A stretch of DNA of 64,000 nt from Peptococcaceae bacterium BICA1-7 (GCA_000802095.1 JUEB01000013.1:62001-126000), one strand, 5' to 3'. Numbered from the stretch's first letter, positions 8,474 through 17,839 are shown. A program made the numbers and translations. The notes: generated by a model from the letters alone, not told the origin.

Positions 8474-9097
8474 TTATTTTCCGTTTTCCTCAGTGGCTGT
8501 TTCCTGATCATTTCCGGCAGTCCCGGCATCATCCCCGGGCTCTTCCACCACTGCCCCGGCCGGTGACATAACCGCCACCACTGCGGCGTCGGGATTGGTA
8601 ATGACCCTGACCTCCCGGGGAACGTTCAAATCCCGGACAGTTATACTTTCTCCCGGCATCATTCCAGTTACATCCACCGTTATCTGATCCGGTATTCCGG
8701 CAGGAAGACAGGAAACCTCCAGGCTGCGCAGCACCAGCCTGGCCAGGCCGCCGGCAGTCTCTCCGGAGATAGCCACATCCACCGAGGTATTGATCATTTC
8801 CTTAAGGGAAATCTGCTGAAAGTCAGCATGCAGTATAACCCTTTTTATAGGGTCATACTGCAGGTCTCTTACCATCACCTTATAAGGGCCCCCGTTGCCG
8901 GAAACCACAAGGTTTATAATGGTGTTTCTACCTGACTGAACGGCCCTTTCCAGCTGTTTTCCGGACACCTCCAAAGGCATGCTGCCCAATGTTTTGCCAT
9001 AGACCACTGCGGGGATCTTACCCCGGCTAAAAAGAAACTTACGGTAACTTTTGGCCATATTGTCCCGAACAGACGCATCAAGACTGTATTCCGTCAT
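8474..9097 (-). CDS. rplY: Ribosomal protein bL25 / general stress protein Ctc
   Basis: bL25 binds 5S rRNA. The 207-residue protein has the N-terminal L25 beta-barrel (residues 1-95, with GKIPAVVYGK and ILHADFQQIS) and the C-terminal TL5/Ctc domain (about 96-180), followed by an acidic, Ala/Gly/Glu-rich tail. The two-domain long form is the one called Ctc. GGAGG lies nine bases before the ATG. Gene order prs-ctc-pth is conserved, though a plus-strand gene (9377-10237) has come in between prs and ctc. Confidence 0.95.
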   Translation of the reverse strand: MTEYSLDASVRDNMAKSYRKFLFSRGKIPAVVYGKTLGSMPLEVSGKQLERAVQSGRNTIINLVVSGNGGPYKVMVRDLQYDPIKRVILHADFQQISLKEMINTSVDVAISGETAGGLARLVLRSLEVSCLPAGIPDQITVDVTGMMPGESITVRDLNVPREVRVITNPDAAVVAVMSPAGAVVEEPGDDAGTAGNDQETATEENGK

Positions 9098-9180
9098 ATC
9101 ACTATACCTCCACTACCTATTTTTTAAAAGGTCTTTTGCCTTTTTGGGAATACACACTCAGAACACCAAAGCCATACCGA

Positions 9181-9258
9181 TCGGGGACATTCCTGTCCCC
9201 AGGGAATACCTGGACTTCAGCAGGTGTGTCCCCTTTCCGCTGATGGTGTGTCCCCTTT
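9181..9258. repeat. Family C repeat, copy 2
   Basis: GGGGACATTCCTGTCCCC (palindromic) starts the block and GGTGTGTCCCCTTTCCGC closes the core at 9240, with a short second GGTGTGTCCCCTTTC after it. The core aligns with 6399-6460. The remaining gap, 9098-9376, has no gene. Confidence 0.7.
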
Positions 9259-9376
9259 CATTATTATTTCCCTTTATTTGTCATATGAAACTATTCATTT
9301 GCATAGCAATATAATAGAGTCTGTCGAGAACCGGCTTTTTTGCAGTCCTTAAAACGTTTACTGAGGGGGTCAGAAA

Positions 9377-10237
9377 ATGCGCAAAAGCAAGCAGTTTCTG
9401 AATATGAATGTGGTTAGCCTGGAGGAGGGCCAGCAGATAGGATCTGTGGGCGGACTGGTTATAGATCCCGCCGGCAAAAATGTGGCCGCCCTGATAGTAG
9501 AGCAAAAAGGCTGGTTCAGGGAGCAAAAATTTATTCCTTACAGCAGAGTTCACAATATAGGGGAGGACGTTGTCACCATAGACCGCAGCAGCAGAGTGGA
9601 AAAAGGGGCCAGTCTGCCACAGATTCTCAAACTGTTCAAGGACCGGGTGAATATAACCGGCTCAAGGCTGGTAACCGAAAGCGGAACGGCTCTGGGAGTG
9701 GTGGAGGAGTTTTATGTTGACCTCAAGACCGGCGACGTGGTAGGCCTTGAATTCTCCGGAGGCACGGTCAACAACCTGTTCAGGGGCAGCGCCTTTCTGG
9801 ATATTAACTACATCCGCACTCTGGGCACAAGAATAATTATCTGTCACGACTCAGCCCTGGCCAATATTGTTAAAATGGATGGAGGAATTCAGGAATCACT
9901 CCGGTCCTTCCGGGAAAGCACCGGCCAGCTACTGGGAACCACCATACAAAAAACCAGGGTGCTTGGAAAAAGCCTCAATCAGTCACTGGAAAAGATAAAA
10001 CGTGACCGGTTCAGCAGCCCCGAAGACAAAGACTCCTCTGAGGAAGGACCAAATGGAAAACAGGCCGCCTCGGACTACATGGAAGAAAGGCCCAACGGAG
10101 AGCAGGAAGCATACACACCGGTGGAGGAAGATTCCAGGCTGGAGAAAGAGCCTGAAATCACCAGTCCCTTCCCGACCGAACTTGCACCGGAACCAAAAGC
10201 CGAAGAAAATGCCGCCCCTGAAAACAAACAGCCCTAA
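9377..10237 (+). CDS. PRC-barrel domain protein
   Basis: This 286-residue soluble protein carries two PRC-barrel-type modules, at about 5-75 (VVSLEEGQQIGSVGGLVIDP) and 80-165 (LVTESGTALGVVEEFYVD). PRC barrels are small beta-barrels that bind RNA-processing or photosynthetic partners, and in Firmicutes such proteins are often spore- or membrane-associated. From about 200 on the chain is acidic, repeat-like and probably disordered (EEGPNGKQ, EERPNGEQ). The ATG follows GAGGGGG. It is one of few plus-strand genes and is set between rplY and prs, against the local direction. Function unknown. Confidence 0.85.
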   Translation: MRKSKQFLNMNVVSLEEGQQIGSVGGLVIDPAGKNVAALIVEQKGWFREQKFIPYSRVHNIGEDVVTIDRSSRVEKGASLPQILKLFKDRVNITGSRLVTESGTALGVVEEFYVDLKTGDVVGLEFSGGTVNNLFRGSAFLDINYIRTLGTRIIICHDSALANIVKMDGGIQESLRSFRESTGQLLGTTIQKTRVLGKSLNQSLEKIKRDRFSSPEDKDSSEEGPNGKQAASDYMEERPNGEQEAYTPVEEDSRLEKEPEITSPFPTELAPEPKAEENAAPENKQP

Positions 10238-10270
10238 AAACCGCCCTGCGGGCGGTGCCGTCTTACAGAC

Positions 10271-10494
10271 GGCGGAATACAGAATTCAGAATCCAGAATC
10301 CAGAATGGTGTAGGCCTTCCTTTGTTAATTTCTAAGTGTTCTAAACCCAATTTACCTAATCAAAAAAGATCTCCATTTCGGAGATCTTTTTTTGACAGCT
10401 GCAAAGCCACAATCCTGACCAATAAGGAATGCTTTTTATTCTGTATTCTGACTTCTGAATTCTGTATTCCGACCGGAGGTATTACCCTTAAGCT
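10271..10494. repeat. Family B heptamer inverted repeat, copy 1
   Basis: Left arm 10273-10306 is made of 7-nt units (GGAATAC AGAATTC AGAATCC ...), and the right arm 10437-10474 holds the complement (ATTCTGT ATTCTGA CTTCTGA ...), ending CCGACCGGAGGTATTACCC. The right end touches the prs stop codon at 10495. Between the arms lies the terminator at 10362-10393. Confidence 0.75.
10362..10393. terminator. Bidirectional terminator between the PRC-barrel gene and prs
   Basis: AAAAAAGATCTCC and GGAGATCTTTTTT form a stem around ATTTC, with A/T runs on both sides, so it can stop transcription of both converging genes. A second short GC hairpin (CCGCCC/GGGCGG) follows the PRC-barrel stop at 10240-10257. 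Confidence 0.85.
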
Positions 10495-11442
10495 TTAAGT
10501 ATCAAACAGCTTGCTTACACTTAAGTCCTCGTGAATCCTTATGATAGCCTCGCCCAGCAGAGGGGCAACCGACAGTATCTTCATTCTGGAAAGCACTTTC
10601 TCCTGGGGAACATAAATGGTATTTGTCACCAGGATTTCCCCTGCCGGAGATTCCTCCAGCCTCTTTAATGCCGGGCCGCTTAAAACCGGGTGGGTGCAGC
10701 AGATGTATATATCTTTGGCCCCCCACTTCTTTAATGCCTTGGCCCCCTGAGAAATTGTGCCGGCTGTGTCGATAATATCATCTATCATAATAACATTCTT
10801 GCCGTTGATATCACCTATAATATTCATTATTTCGGCCACGTTGGGCTCGGGCCGGCGCTTATCGATAATGGCTATAGGAGCCCCGATGCGCTCAGCAAGA
10901 TCTCTGGCCCTGGTTACCCCGCCAATATCGGGTGACACCACCACCAGGTCGTTTATTTTCTGCTGCATGAAGTACTGGGCCAATATGGGCACACAGGGAA
11001 GGTGGTCCACCGGTATATCAAAAAAACCCTGTATCTGTCCCGCATGAAGGTCCATGGTTATCACACGCCTGGCCCCGCTGGCATGCAGTAGATTGGCCAC
11101 CAGCTTGGCCGTAATGGGATCTCTGGCCCGGGTTTTGCGATCCTGACGGGCATAGCCGTAATAGGGAATCACCGCCGTTATCCTCCTGGCCGAGGCCCTG
11201 CGCACCGCATCAACCATTATGAGAAGCTCCATCAGGTGCTCATTCACCGGAGTGCTGGTGGGCTGGACAATAAATACGTCCGCTCCTCTGACACTCTCGT
11301 TGATCTTAACCTGCACCTCTCCGTCACTGAACCTGCTCACCTTGGCCGACCCCACTGAAACCCCCAGGTACTGGGCTATCTCCTCAGCCAGCCGGGGATT
11401 GGCGTTACCGGTAAAAATTTTCAACCTTCTGCGGGAAGTCAT
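10495..11442 (-). CDS. prs: Ribose-phosphate pyrophosphokinase
   Basis: Prs makes PRPP from ribose-5-phosphate and ATP for nucleotide, His and Trp synthesis. The 315-residue product has the full class I length, the ATP loop region ([15 protein letters not shown]), the flexible loop and the PRPP-binding motif [14 protein letters not shown] near residue 215-228. The ATG at 11442 has GGAGG eight bases upstream and is preferred to a more distal in-frame start at 11457. It follows glmU by 53 bp and is probably cotranscribed with it. Confidence 0.97.
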   Translation of the reverse strand: MTSRRRLKIFTGNANPRLAEEIAQYLGVSVGSAKVSRFSDGEVQVKINESVRGADVFIVQPTSTPVNEHLMELLIMVDAVRRASARRITAVIPYYGYARQDRKTRARDPITAKLVANLLHASGARRVITMDLHAGQIQGFFDIPVDHLPCVPILAQYFMQQKINDLVVVSPDIGGVTRARDLAERIGAPIAIIDKRRPEPNVAEIMNIIGDINGKNVIMIDDIIDTAGTISQGAKALKKWGAKDIYICCTHPVLSGPALKRLEESPAGEILVTNTIYVPQEKVLSRMKILSVAPLLGEAIIRIHEDLSVSKLFDT

Positions 11443-11495
11443 TAGAATTACCTCCATCTTGAGAGGCGAGAAGTGAGAAGCTCACTTCTTACTTC

Positions 11496-12875
11496 TCATT
11501 TCTCATTTTCAAGGGACTTTTTCCTGCGGGACCAGTTAGGAATATTTTTCTGAACACCCCTGGCCACTCCCAGGGAATCCTCGGGCACATCCTTGGTGAT
11601 AGTTGAACCTGCGCCGGTAACAGCCCCCCTGCCCACCCTCACAGGGGCCACCAGATTGGTGTTGCTGCCAATGAAGGCGTTGTCTTCAACAACAGTGGGC
11701 CACTTTTTCTCGCCATCATAGTTACAGGTAATGGTTCCGGCCCCCACATTTACCTTTTCTCCTATTACCGCGTCCCCCACGTAGCTTAAATGGGGCACCT
11801 TAGAGCCCCGCCCTATTTTAACCTTTTTAAGCTCTACAAAATCCCCTACCTTGACCTGACCGTCCAGAACACAGCCGGGCCTTATGTAGGAGTATGGCCC
11901 GATGGTGGAGCCGCTTCCTATTTCACTGTCCTCTATTACCGACTGCCTTACCGTTACTTTATCCCCCATCCTTGCCGATACAATCTGGGAAAAAGGACCA
12001 ATGACACAGCCCTCCCCTATTACTGTGCCTCCCTGTATTACTGTACCGGGATAAATAACCGTATCCCGTCCTATTTTCACACCTATATCTATATAGACCG
12101 ACGAGGGGTCCACCATGGTCACCCCGGCCAGCATAAATTCAGAGTTAATCCTTTGGCCCATGGCCTCCCGGGCCTGGGCCAGCTGGGAGCGGTCATTAAC
12201 ACCCATTATCTCCGCCGGGTGTGCCCCGGGAACCGCGCCCACCCTTTTACCCTGCCCCTTATACAAACCCATCAAATCCGGAAGGTAATACTCTCCCTGG
12301 GCATTGTCCGGCTTTATTAGCGCCAGGGACTGAAAAAGCCCTTCAGCCGCAAAGCAGTATATCCCGGTATTAACTTCCTTAACCTGAAGTTCTTCAGGGG
12401 AAGCGTCCTTTTGCTCTACAATTTTTAACAGCATACCGTCTTTATCCCTGATGATCCTCCCGTAGCCGAAAGGATTATCCAGCCATGCAGTCAAAACGGT
12501 GGCCCGGGCACCGCTTTCACGGTGAGCCGCTGTCATTTTATTGAGAATATCAGCCGATACAAGGGGAGTATCCCCACAGAGCACCAGTATATCCCCGTCA
12601 AACCCGCCAAGAGCTGTCGCGGCCTGGTGCAGTGCATGGGCAGTGCCCAACTGATCATGCTGAAAAACAATCTCTCCCCGGCCATCTATAGCCTGAGCCA
12701 CCTGATCGCCGCCAAAGCCCACCACTACTATAGTTTTTTCAGAACCGGCCTCCCGTGCCGCAGCCAGCACATGGCTGATCATTGGAGCCCCACAGATATC
12801 GTGCAGCACCTTGGGCAAGTCAGATTTCATTCTGGTCCCCTTGCCTGCGGCAAGTATCACAGCAGCCAGCGGCAT
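11496..12875 (-). CDS. glmU: Bifunctional GlmU: GlcN-1-P acetyltransferase / GlcNAc-1-P uridylyltransferase
   Basis: GlmU makes UDP-GlcNAc for peptidoglycan and other wall polymers. Residues 1-225 are the pyrophosphorylase domain with LAAGKGTRMKSDLPK near the N-terminus. From about 250 the chain is a left-handed beta-helix of hexapeptide repeats that carries the acetyltransferase site (KVPHLSYVGD, NYDG). Length 459 matches the family. The ATG at 12875 follows GGGAG; an upstream in-frame start at 12893 is weaker. The spoVG-glmU-prs order is the standard one. Confidence 0.97.
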   Translation of the reverse strand: MPLAAVILAAGKGTRMKSDLPKVLHDICGAPMISHVLAAAREAGSEKTIVVVGFGGDQVAQAIDGRGEIVFQHDQLGTAHALHQAATALGGFDGDILVLCGDTPLVSADILNKMTAAHRESGARATVLTAWLDNPFGYGRIIRDKDGMLLKIVEQKDASPEELQVKEVNTGIYCFAAEGLFQSLALIKPDNAQGEYYLPDLMGLYKGQGKRVGAVPGAHPAEIMGVNDRSQLAQAREAMGQRINSEFMLAGVTMVDPSSVYIDIGVKIGRDTVIYPGTVIQGGTVIGEGCVIGPFSQIVSARMGDKVTVRQSVIEDSEIGSGSTIGPYSYIRPGCVLDGQVKVGDFVELKKVKIGRGSKVPHLSYVGDAVIGEKVNVGAGTITCNYDGEKKWPTVVEDNAFIGSNTNLVAPVRVGRGAVTGAGSTITKDVPEDSLGVARGVQKNIPNWSRRKKSLENEK

Positions 12876-12977
12876 TATACCACTCCCACCCAATCTCAGT
12901 ATTTAAACACCAAACTTCTTTATTCAACAAGAAATGCTATTTCCCTTTAGGGTGCATTATTTTTTGACTTTTCACAC

Positions 12978-12999
12978 AAAAAGAGAGCCTAAGCTCCCT
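12978..12999 (-). terminator. Terminator of spoVG
   Basis: GGGAGC-TTAG-GCTCTC followed by TTTTTG on the minus strand, 18 bases after the spoVG stop. Confidence 0.7.
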
Positions 13000-13017
13000 T
13001 ATGTTTATGGTATTCTG

Positions 13018-13272
13018 TTATATAGCTGCCTCATATGCCTGTAGAACCGCGTTCTGTATTACCTCTCGGGCAGAAGATGTGATGGGATGCGCTATATCCC
13101 TGAATTCCCCGTCAGGAGTTTTCCTGCTCGGCATAGCAACAAAAAGTCCATTCTGGCCCTCGACCACCTTAACATCATGAATTACGAACATGTCGTCCAA
13201 TGTAACCGATACAATCGCCTTCATTTTACCTTCAGTCAGAATTTTACGCACCCTTACGTCAGTGACGACCAA
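13018..13272 (-). CDS. spoVG: Septation regulator / RNA-binding protein SpoVG
   Basis: SpoVG affects septation and cortex formation and binds nucleic acid. The 84-residue product aligns end to end with Bacillus SpoVG, including the invariant [23 protein letters not shown] block. The start is a TTG at 13272 preceded by GGTGAGCGGG; no ATG is available, and the next residues (VVTDVR) match the family N-terminus. A sigma-H-like promoter lies at 13316-13344, as in Bacillus. Confidence 0.95.
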   Translation of the reverse strand: MVVTDVRVRKILTEGKMKAIVSVTLDDMFVIHDVKVVEGQNGLFVAMPSRKTPDGEFRDIAHPITSSAREVIQNAVLQAYEAAI

Positions 13273-13315
13273 TCCCGCTCACCACCCTCCCAAAAAAGTT
13301 ATGACGATTATGATT

Positions 13316-13344
13316 AATTTCTCCATCGAAAAAAAAATTCCTTC
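13316..13344 (-). promoter_or_regulatory. Putative sigma-H-type promoter of spoVG
   Basis: On the minus strand GAAGGAATT (13336-13344) is followed after 11 bases by GGAGAAA (13318-13324). This fits the sigma-H consensus RnAGGAwWW-N11-RnnGAAT with one mismatch, 46 bases before the TTG start. Bacillus spoVG is a classic sigma-H gene, which supports the reading. Confidence 0.5.
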
Positions 13345-13412
13345 AATTTACCATTCTAATTATGAAAAATATTCCTTAAGTGATAATTAAAAAAATTCTT
13401 TATTTTCAAAAT

Positions 13413-14627
13413 TTATATAGTCTCTATATCAAAGCCTGCCGCCTTAAGGGCTGCCATGACTTTTTCAATATGTTCCCGGTGCATTGTTTCCAGTACAAAT
13501 AGAACCTCTGCCTTCTTTATAGGAATCTTTAGCCGGGAACGGTCATGTACAATGGAAATTATATTAACCTGCTGGTCGGCCACCAGTGAAACAATTTTCT
13601 CAAGACTGCCGGGAATATCAGGGATGATTGTTCTTATTGACAGGCGTCTTGCAGATTTAACCAATCCTCTCTCAATAATGGTAGAGAGCATGTTGACATC
13701 TATATTCCCACCGCTTACCAGAGCCACCACGTTAAGCCCTTCAAGTTTCAGCCTGCCGTGCAGCACTGCTGCCAGGGCCGCAGCCCCGGCCCCCTCTGAC
13801 ATCACCTTGGTCCTCTCTAAAAGCATGAGTATGGCCCGGGAGATTTCCTCATCGTCAACCAGTACAATATCATCCACATATTTTCTTATCAAATCAAGGT
13901 TAATTTTCCCTGGAAAGCCAACATTTATACCATCAGCAAGGGTTCCCAGGGCGCACTGCCCCTCATTCTCCCCGGTTTTACAGGAGCGGAATATGGCCGG
14001 GGCGCCGAAAGACTGAACGCCAAACACCTTAATTGCGGGATTTACCCATTTCATAACCAGGGCAATGCCGCTTAAAAGCCCTCCTCCCCCTGCGGGAACC
14101 ACTACCGCGTCAACATTGGGAAGCTGCTCCAGTATCTCCAGGCCCAGGGTGCCCTGCCCCATAATTATGTAAGGGTCGTCAAAGCCGTGAATATAGGTAG
14201 CCCCGGTAGCTGCCTGTATTTCCCTGGCCTTTTTGTAGGAGTGGTCATAATCCTTTCCGGAGAGGATAACTTCTGCCCCATAGCTCCTGCTGGCCATTAT
14301 CTTGGTTATGGGAGAGCCCTCGGGCATTACTATAGTGGCCGCAAGTCCCAATCTGGAGGCGGCATAGGCCACTCCCTGGGCATGGTTTCCGGCCGAGGCC
14401 GCAATTACCCCCCTGGCCCTCTCTTCTTCTGACAGAGCGGAAAGCTTATTATAGGCCCCCCGAATTTTAAAAGACCCCGTCTTCTGCATGTTTTCCAGCT
14501 TGAGGTAGAGGTTGGCCCCGGTAAGCCTGCTGAAGGTGTGGGAATAGTCCAGGGGGGTCAGGTGAATCACTTCCTTCATCCTCTCCCTGGCTTCTTTCAC
14601 CTGATCAATGTTAAAAATCATTTTCAA
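13413..14627 (-). CDS. ilvA: Threonine ammonia-lyase with ACT domain
   Basis: This PLP enzyme deaminates threonine to 2-oxobutyrate. The PLP lysine is in SFKIRGA (Lys54), the phosphate-binding glycine loop is PAGGGGLLSG, and the last 80 residues form a single ACT regulatory domain (LSIRTIIPDIPGSLEKIVSLV). Length 404 is that of the short, single-ACT form, which can be catabolic (TdcB-like) or biosynthetic. The TTG start at 14627 has GGGGAG five bases upstream; an ATG at 14621 in the same frame is an alternative. It lies between spoVG and the MobA-like gene, a non-Bacillus insertion. Confidence 0.93.
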   Translation of the reverse strand: MKMIFNIDQVKEARERMKEVIHLTPLDYSHTFSRLTGANLYLKLENMQKTGSFKIRGAYNKLSALSEEERARGVIAASAGNHAQGVAYAASRLGLAATIVMPEGSPITKIMASRSYGAEVILSGKDYDHSYKKAREIQAATGATYIHGFDDPYIIMGQGTLGLEILEQLPNVDAVVVPAGGGGLLSGIALVMKWVNPAIKVFGVQSFGAPAIFRSCKTGENEGQCALGTLADGINVGFPGKINLDLIRKYVDDIVLVDDEEISRAILMLLERTKVMSEGAGAAALAAVLHGRLKLEGLNVVALVSGGNIDVNMLSTIIERGLVKSARRLSIRTIIPDIPGSLEKIVSLVADQQVNIISIVHDRSRLKIPIKKAEVLFVLETMHREHIEKVMAALKAAGFDIETI

Positions 14628-14695
14628 TACTGCTCCCCTGGCAAAAATGATAGTGTTAACCGGCTACAAAATTTTTTAGCAAAATCTCCCCGCTT

Positions 14696-15448
14696 TCACG
14701 CCAGATCAAGAACCCGGCAGACCAGCTCCAGGTCACTGGGCTTATCCACATCCACTCCCACCTCGGGGTAGGATGTGACCACCACCACACCTTTCACTCC
14801 CAGCAAGGCGGAAACCTTTTCCTGCGCCTCCTGTAATGTAACCATTTTAAGCAAAAACCTGATCAGAAAAGGCAGACCTATGAGCCTGCTAAGGCGAAGC
14901 GGGCTCTTACGGGCATCTACCAGCCGCTGTCCTATATCCATGCAACGGCTAACCGCCCCGGGATCTATAAGGAAAAGGTTACCCCCGGTAAACTCCCCTT
15001 CCCTGACAGTAACGTAGGTCCTCCTGACATTGTTAAAAGTCTTCTCCACCACTTCTCTGGGCACTACCGGATAGTAAATATCGGCAGCCCCGCTGCCGCA
15101 CCTGTCCAGAAAGTCCTCTATGGCCTGGGGGGTGATCAGCGGGATATCACAGGTGGCCAGCAGTATCCTTTTAGAGTCCTGAAGACACTGAACCCCTCTG
15201 GCCACATTTTCCACAAGCCCGCCATCGGCTGTGACAATCTTAACATCGTCTCTCTGACAAAAGCCGGGCACACCGGAGGGACCCAGCACCACAATCCTGC
15301 CTATGCGCCGGGAGCTCCGCAGGGCATCAATCACATAATCCACCATAGTTTTGCGGCCAATGGTAATCATGGCCTCGTAAGGAACCGAACTGCACTGCCT
15401 TAAAGGTCCGTCATTTCTGCTGCCAGCCAGAACCAGCGCATCAATCAT
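14696..15448 (-). CDS. MobA-like NTP transferase domain protein
   Basis: The 250-residue product starts MIDALVLAGSRNDGPL and has the glycosyltransferase-A nucleotidyltransferase pattern, with VDYVIDAL, an LLATCDIPLIT metal/nucleotide strand near residue 90 and a GGNLFLIDP loop near 153. The usual LAGGxGxRMG signature is changed to LAGSRNDGPLR, so substrate and activity are uncertain. The ATG follows the GntR stop codon directly (TAA then ATG), which indicates translational coupling. The C-terminal half is rich in basic hydrophobic residues. It may be a divergent MobA/GlmU-type enzyme; no substrate is proposed. Confidence 0.8.
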   Translation of the reverse strand: MIDALVLAGSRNDGPLRQCSSVPYEAMITIGRKTMVDYVIDALRSSRRIGRIVVLGPSGVPGFCQRDDVKIVTADGGLVENVARGVQCLQDSKRILLATCDIPLITPQAIEDFLDRCGSGAADIYYPVVPREVVEKTFNNVRRTYVTVREGEFTGGNLFLIDPGAVSRCMDIGQRLVDARKSPLRLSRLIGLPFLIRFLLKMVTLQEAQEKVSALLGVKGVVVVTSYPEVGVDVDKPSDLELVCRVLDLA

Positions 15449-16132
15449 TTATTCCTTTTCCTCCCGCAGGGCGTTTAACAGGCTTTGCTCGGCGTTCTCA
15501 ATATGCTCCCGGGCCAATTCCTGGGCCATTTCTGCATTCCTTTCGCTTATGGCCTCCACAATGGCCCGGTGTTCGCCCAGAGCGTGTTTGGACCGCCCGG
15601 GCTGGGACAGTGAGGTGGTCCTGAAGCGCTGTATCTGCTCCTTCAAATGAGTGACTATCTGGACCAGCCTTTCATTACGGCAAGCCCTGTATAAAAGCTC
15701 ATGGAAATTGGTGTCGGTCTCCACAATGGCATCCAGGTCGGCCTTGTCACTGAGCTCGGAGATCTGCACTACTGATCTTTCCAGTTCTTCCAGCTCGGCA
15801 TCCGTTATTCTTTCAGCCGCAAGACCTGCCGCCAGGGCCTCCAGGGAAGCCCTCACCTCAAAAACATCAACTATGTCCTTCACCGATATTCCCGAGACAT
15901 AAGCCCCTTTTCGGGGAATCATCACTACAAAGCCCTCCAGCTCCAGCTTTCTTATGGCTTCCCTGACAGGTGTCCTGCTGACACCCATCTCGTCGGCCAG
16001 CTGCATCTCCATCAGGCGCTCCCCGGGCTTCAACCGGCCCTGGATAATAGCCTCTCTGAGGGACTCAAACACCATTTCCCTTAAGGGCTTATAATTATCC
16101 AGTCTTATCGGGATCAACCTGGGCTGTTCCAT
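15449..16132 (-). CDS. GntR-family regulator, FadR (FCD) subfamily
   Basis: This 227-residue repressor-type protein has an N-terminal winged helix (GRLKPGERLMEMQLADEMGV, residues about 28-55, then SRTPVREAIRKLELEG) and a helical FCD effector domain with the metal-binding pattern (NFHELLYRA, LGEHRAIVEAI, REHIENAEQ). The ATG at 16132 follows GGGGG by seven bases; an upstream start at 16180 has no such site. It is the first gene of a coupled pair with the MobA-like gene and lies next to ispE where Bacillus has purR. The effector is unknown. Confidence 0.92.
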   Translation of the reverse strand: MEQPRLIPIRLDNYKPLREMVFESLREAIIQGRLKPGERLMEMQLADEMGVSRTPVREAIRKLELEGFVVMIPRKGAYVSGISVKDIVDVFEVRASLEALAAGLAAERITDAELEELERSVVQISELSDKADLDAIVETDTNFHELLYRACRNERLVQIVTHLKEQIQRFRTTSLSQPGRSKHALGEHRAIVEAISERNAEMAQELAREHIENAEQSLLNALREEKE

Positions 16133-16248
16133 TTCTATTCCCCCTACCAGCATACTCCAGTTTATATTGTAATCCCTCACAGTAAAGACTGCAAGTAATG
16201 GCGCTCCTGCCTATTACTGCTGCGGGATAATGACGGTATGGACAGGCA

Positions 16249-17094
16249 TTAAACAGTTTCGTTCACCGTAACCCTGCAGCCGGGAAGATCCAGGCGCGCC
16301 GCCACCGATAGTCCTTCCCCGGGACTACGGCACAGACCGAAAACAGTAGGCCCGCTCCCGCTCATGACCGCGCCGGCCGCCCCGGCGTCACGAAGAGCTT
16401 TTTTTATTTCATATATTTCAGGATGCAGCGCTGCAGTCACCCGCTCCAGAGCATTGCCCAGCAATGCCGCCACAGCTTCAAAATCCCTTTTTTCAAGGGC
16501 GTTGATCATGGCTTGAGTGTTGGGACGGGGTCCTGCCGGGCTGCTGTCGTAAAGGCCGTATACCCTGGCCGTGGAAACCCCAAAGGGAGGCTTTACAAGA
16601 ACTACACCCAGGCCCGGGAAGGACGGTGCAGGTGTAAGTATCTCTCCCTTGCCGCCGGCCAGGGCAGTTCTCCCGGCCAGGCAAAAAGGCACGTCTGACC
16701 CAATTTTTTCACCCAGCTCAAGCAATTGCCCCTCTTCCAGGTCAAGCCCCCAGAGCTCATTTAAAGCCGACATGGCAGCGGCGGCATCGGCTGATCCCCC
16801 GGCCAGGCCGGCGGCCACCGGTATATTTTTTTTAATAAGTATACTGGCCCCCATACTGCAGCCACATTGGCTGCGAAGCAGTTCAGCCGCCCTGTACACA
16901 AGGTTTCCGGGGCCGGAGGGAACATCGGGATGGCTGCAGCTCACCTCAAGGGCGCCTGTGGAAAGGAGCTCCACCTTTATTCTATCGTGCAGCTCAAGGG
17001 GATGCATAACGGTAAGTATTTCATGATAGCCGTCCGGCCTTACGCCCAGCACATCCAGGGTGAGGTTTATCTTGGCCCGGGCTCTTATATTCAT
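16249..17094 (-). CDS. ispE: 4-diphosphocytidyl-2-C-methyl-D-erythritol kinase
   Basis: IspE phosphorylates CDP-ME in the non-mevalonate isoprenoid pathway. The 281-residue product has the GHMP-kinase signatures: AKINLTLDVLGVRPDGYHE at the N-terminus, the ATP loop PVAAGLAGGSADAAA at about 92-106, and the late GAVMSGSGPTVFGL motif. Upstream of the ATG is only a GGGG stretch, so the ribosome binding site is weak. It diverges from the plus-strand L,D-transpeptidase gene. The ispE-GntR-spoVG order fits the conserved region. Confidence 0.96.
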   Translation of the reverse strand: MNIRARAKINLTLDVLGVRPDGYHEILTVMHPLELHDRIKVELLSTGALEVSCSHPDVPSGPGNLVYRAAELLRSQCGCSMGASILIKKNIPVAAGLAGGSADAAAAMSALNELWGLDLEEGQLLELGEKIGSDVPFCLAGRTALAGGKGEILTPAPSFPGLGVVLVKPPFGVSTARVYGLYDSSPAGPRPNTQAMINALEKRDFEAVAALLGNALERVTAALHPEIYEIKKALRDAGAAGAVMSGSGPTVFGLCRSPGEGLSVAARLDLPGCRVTVNETV

Positions 17095-17261
17095 ATTAAA
17101 ACCCCGCTGTCAGTATATTTACAAATATAGTTCTAAAAGTAATAATACCACTCACAGTAATATTTCCCTTTTTTTCTTTACAATTTCAACCCCCCTGCTT
17201 TAATTCACAATAATCCCGGTCAGTTAATAAATTGTTTTAAAAATATGTGGAGGGTGATTGA

Positions 17262-17813
17262 ATGGCGGAAATCACAATCAATGAGGCAGGAACAAATCTG
17301 GTGATACTGAGGTCATCCCGAAAACTCCAGCACTTTTCAGGAAGGATTCTTAAAAATACATACCCGGTGGCGGTGGGAAAGTTTTCAACACCCACCCCGC
17401 TGGGCAACTACAGAGTTATCAATAAAGTTTTAAACCCCGGTGATATTCTGGGCACCCGGTGGATGGGCCTGGATATCCCCGGCGGCAATTACGGCATCCA
17501 TGGTACAAACAACCCTTCCTCTATAGGCAAATTCATTTCTCTCGGCTGTATAAGGATGCAGAACCATGACGTGGAAAGCCTATTCCCCCAGGTCGGCATA
17601 GGAACACCGGTCAACATTACCGATGGTCCAACTGCGGGAGAAACAGAGCAAATGGGCAATATCCCCGGGGGAAAGACGCACATGGTTCAGCCCGGGGATA
17701 CCCTCTGGAAGATATCCCTAAAGTACGGTGTGCCTGTAGAACTAATCATAAACGCCAACAAAATGATTGACCCCAACCGGCTGGAAGTGGGACAGGTGCT
17801 TGTAATACCCTGA
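17262..17813 (+). CDS. YkuD-family L,D-transpeptidase with C-terminal LysM
   Basis: L,D-transpeptidases make 3-3 cross-links or attach proteins to peptidoglycan. Residues 1-120 are the catalytic domain with GIHGTNNPSSIG and the active-site SLGCIRM (Cys near 96). A LysM repeat follows at about 138-183 (HMVQPGDTLWKISLKYGVP). Bacillus YkuD has LysM at the N-terminus, so the domain order is reversed here. No signal peptide is visible, as in the spore-located YkuD. The ATG has GGAGGGTGA upstream. It is on the plus strand, divergent from ispE. Confidence 0.93.
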   Translation: MAEITINEAGTNLVILRSSRKLQHFSGRILKNTYPVAVGKFSTPTPLGNYRVINKVLNPGDILGTRWMGLDIPGGNYGIHGTNNPSSIGKFISLGCIRMQNHDVESLFPQVGIGTPVNITDGPTAGETEQMGNIPGGKTHMVQPGDTLWKISLKYGVPVELIINANKMIDPNRLEVGQVLVIP

Positions 17814-17839
17814 AAATACGCTCATACTGATGATCATTT

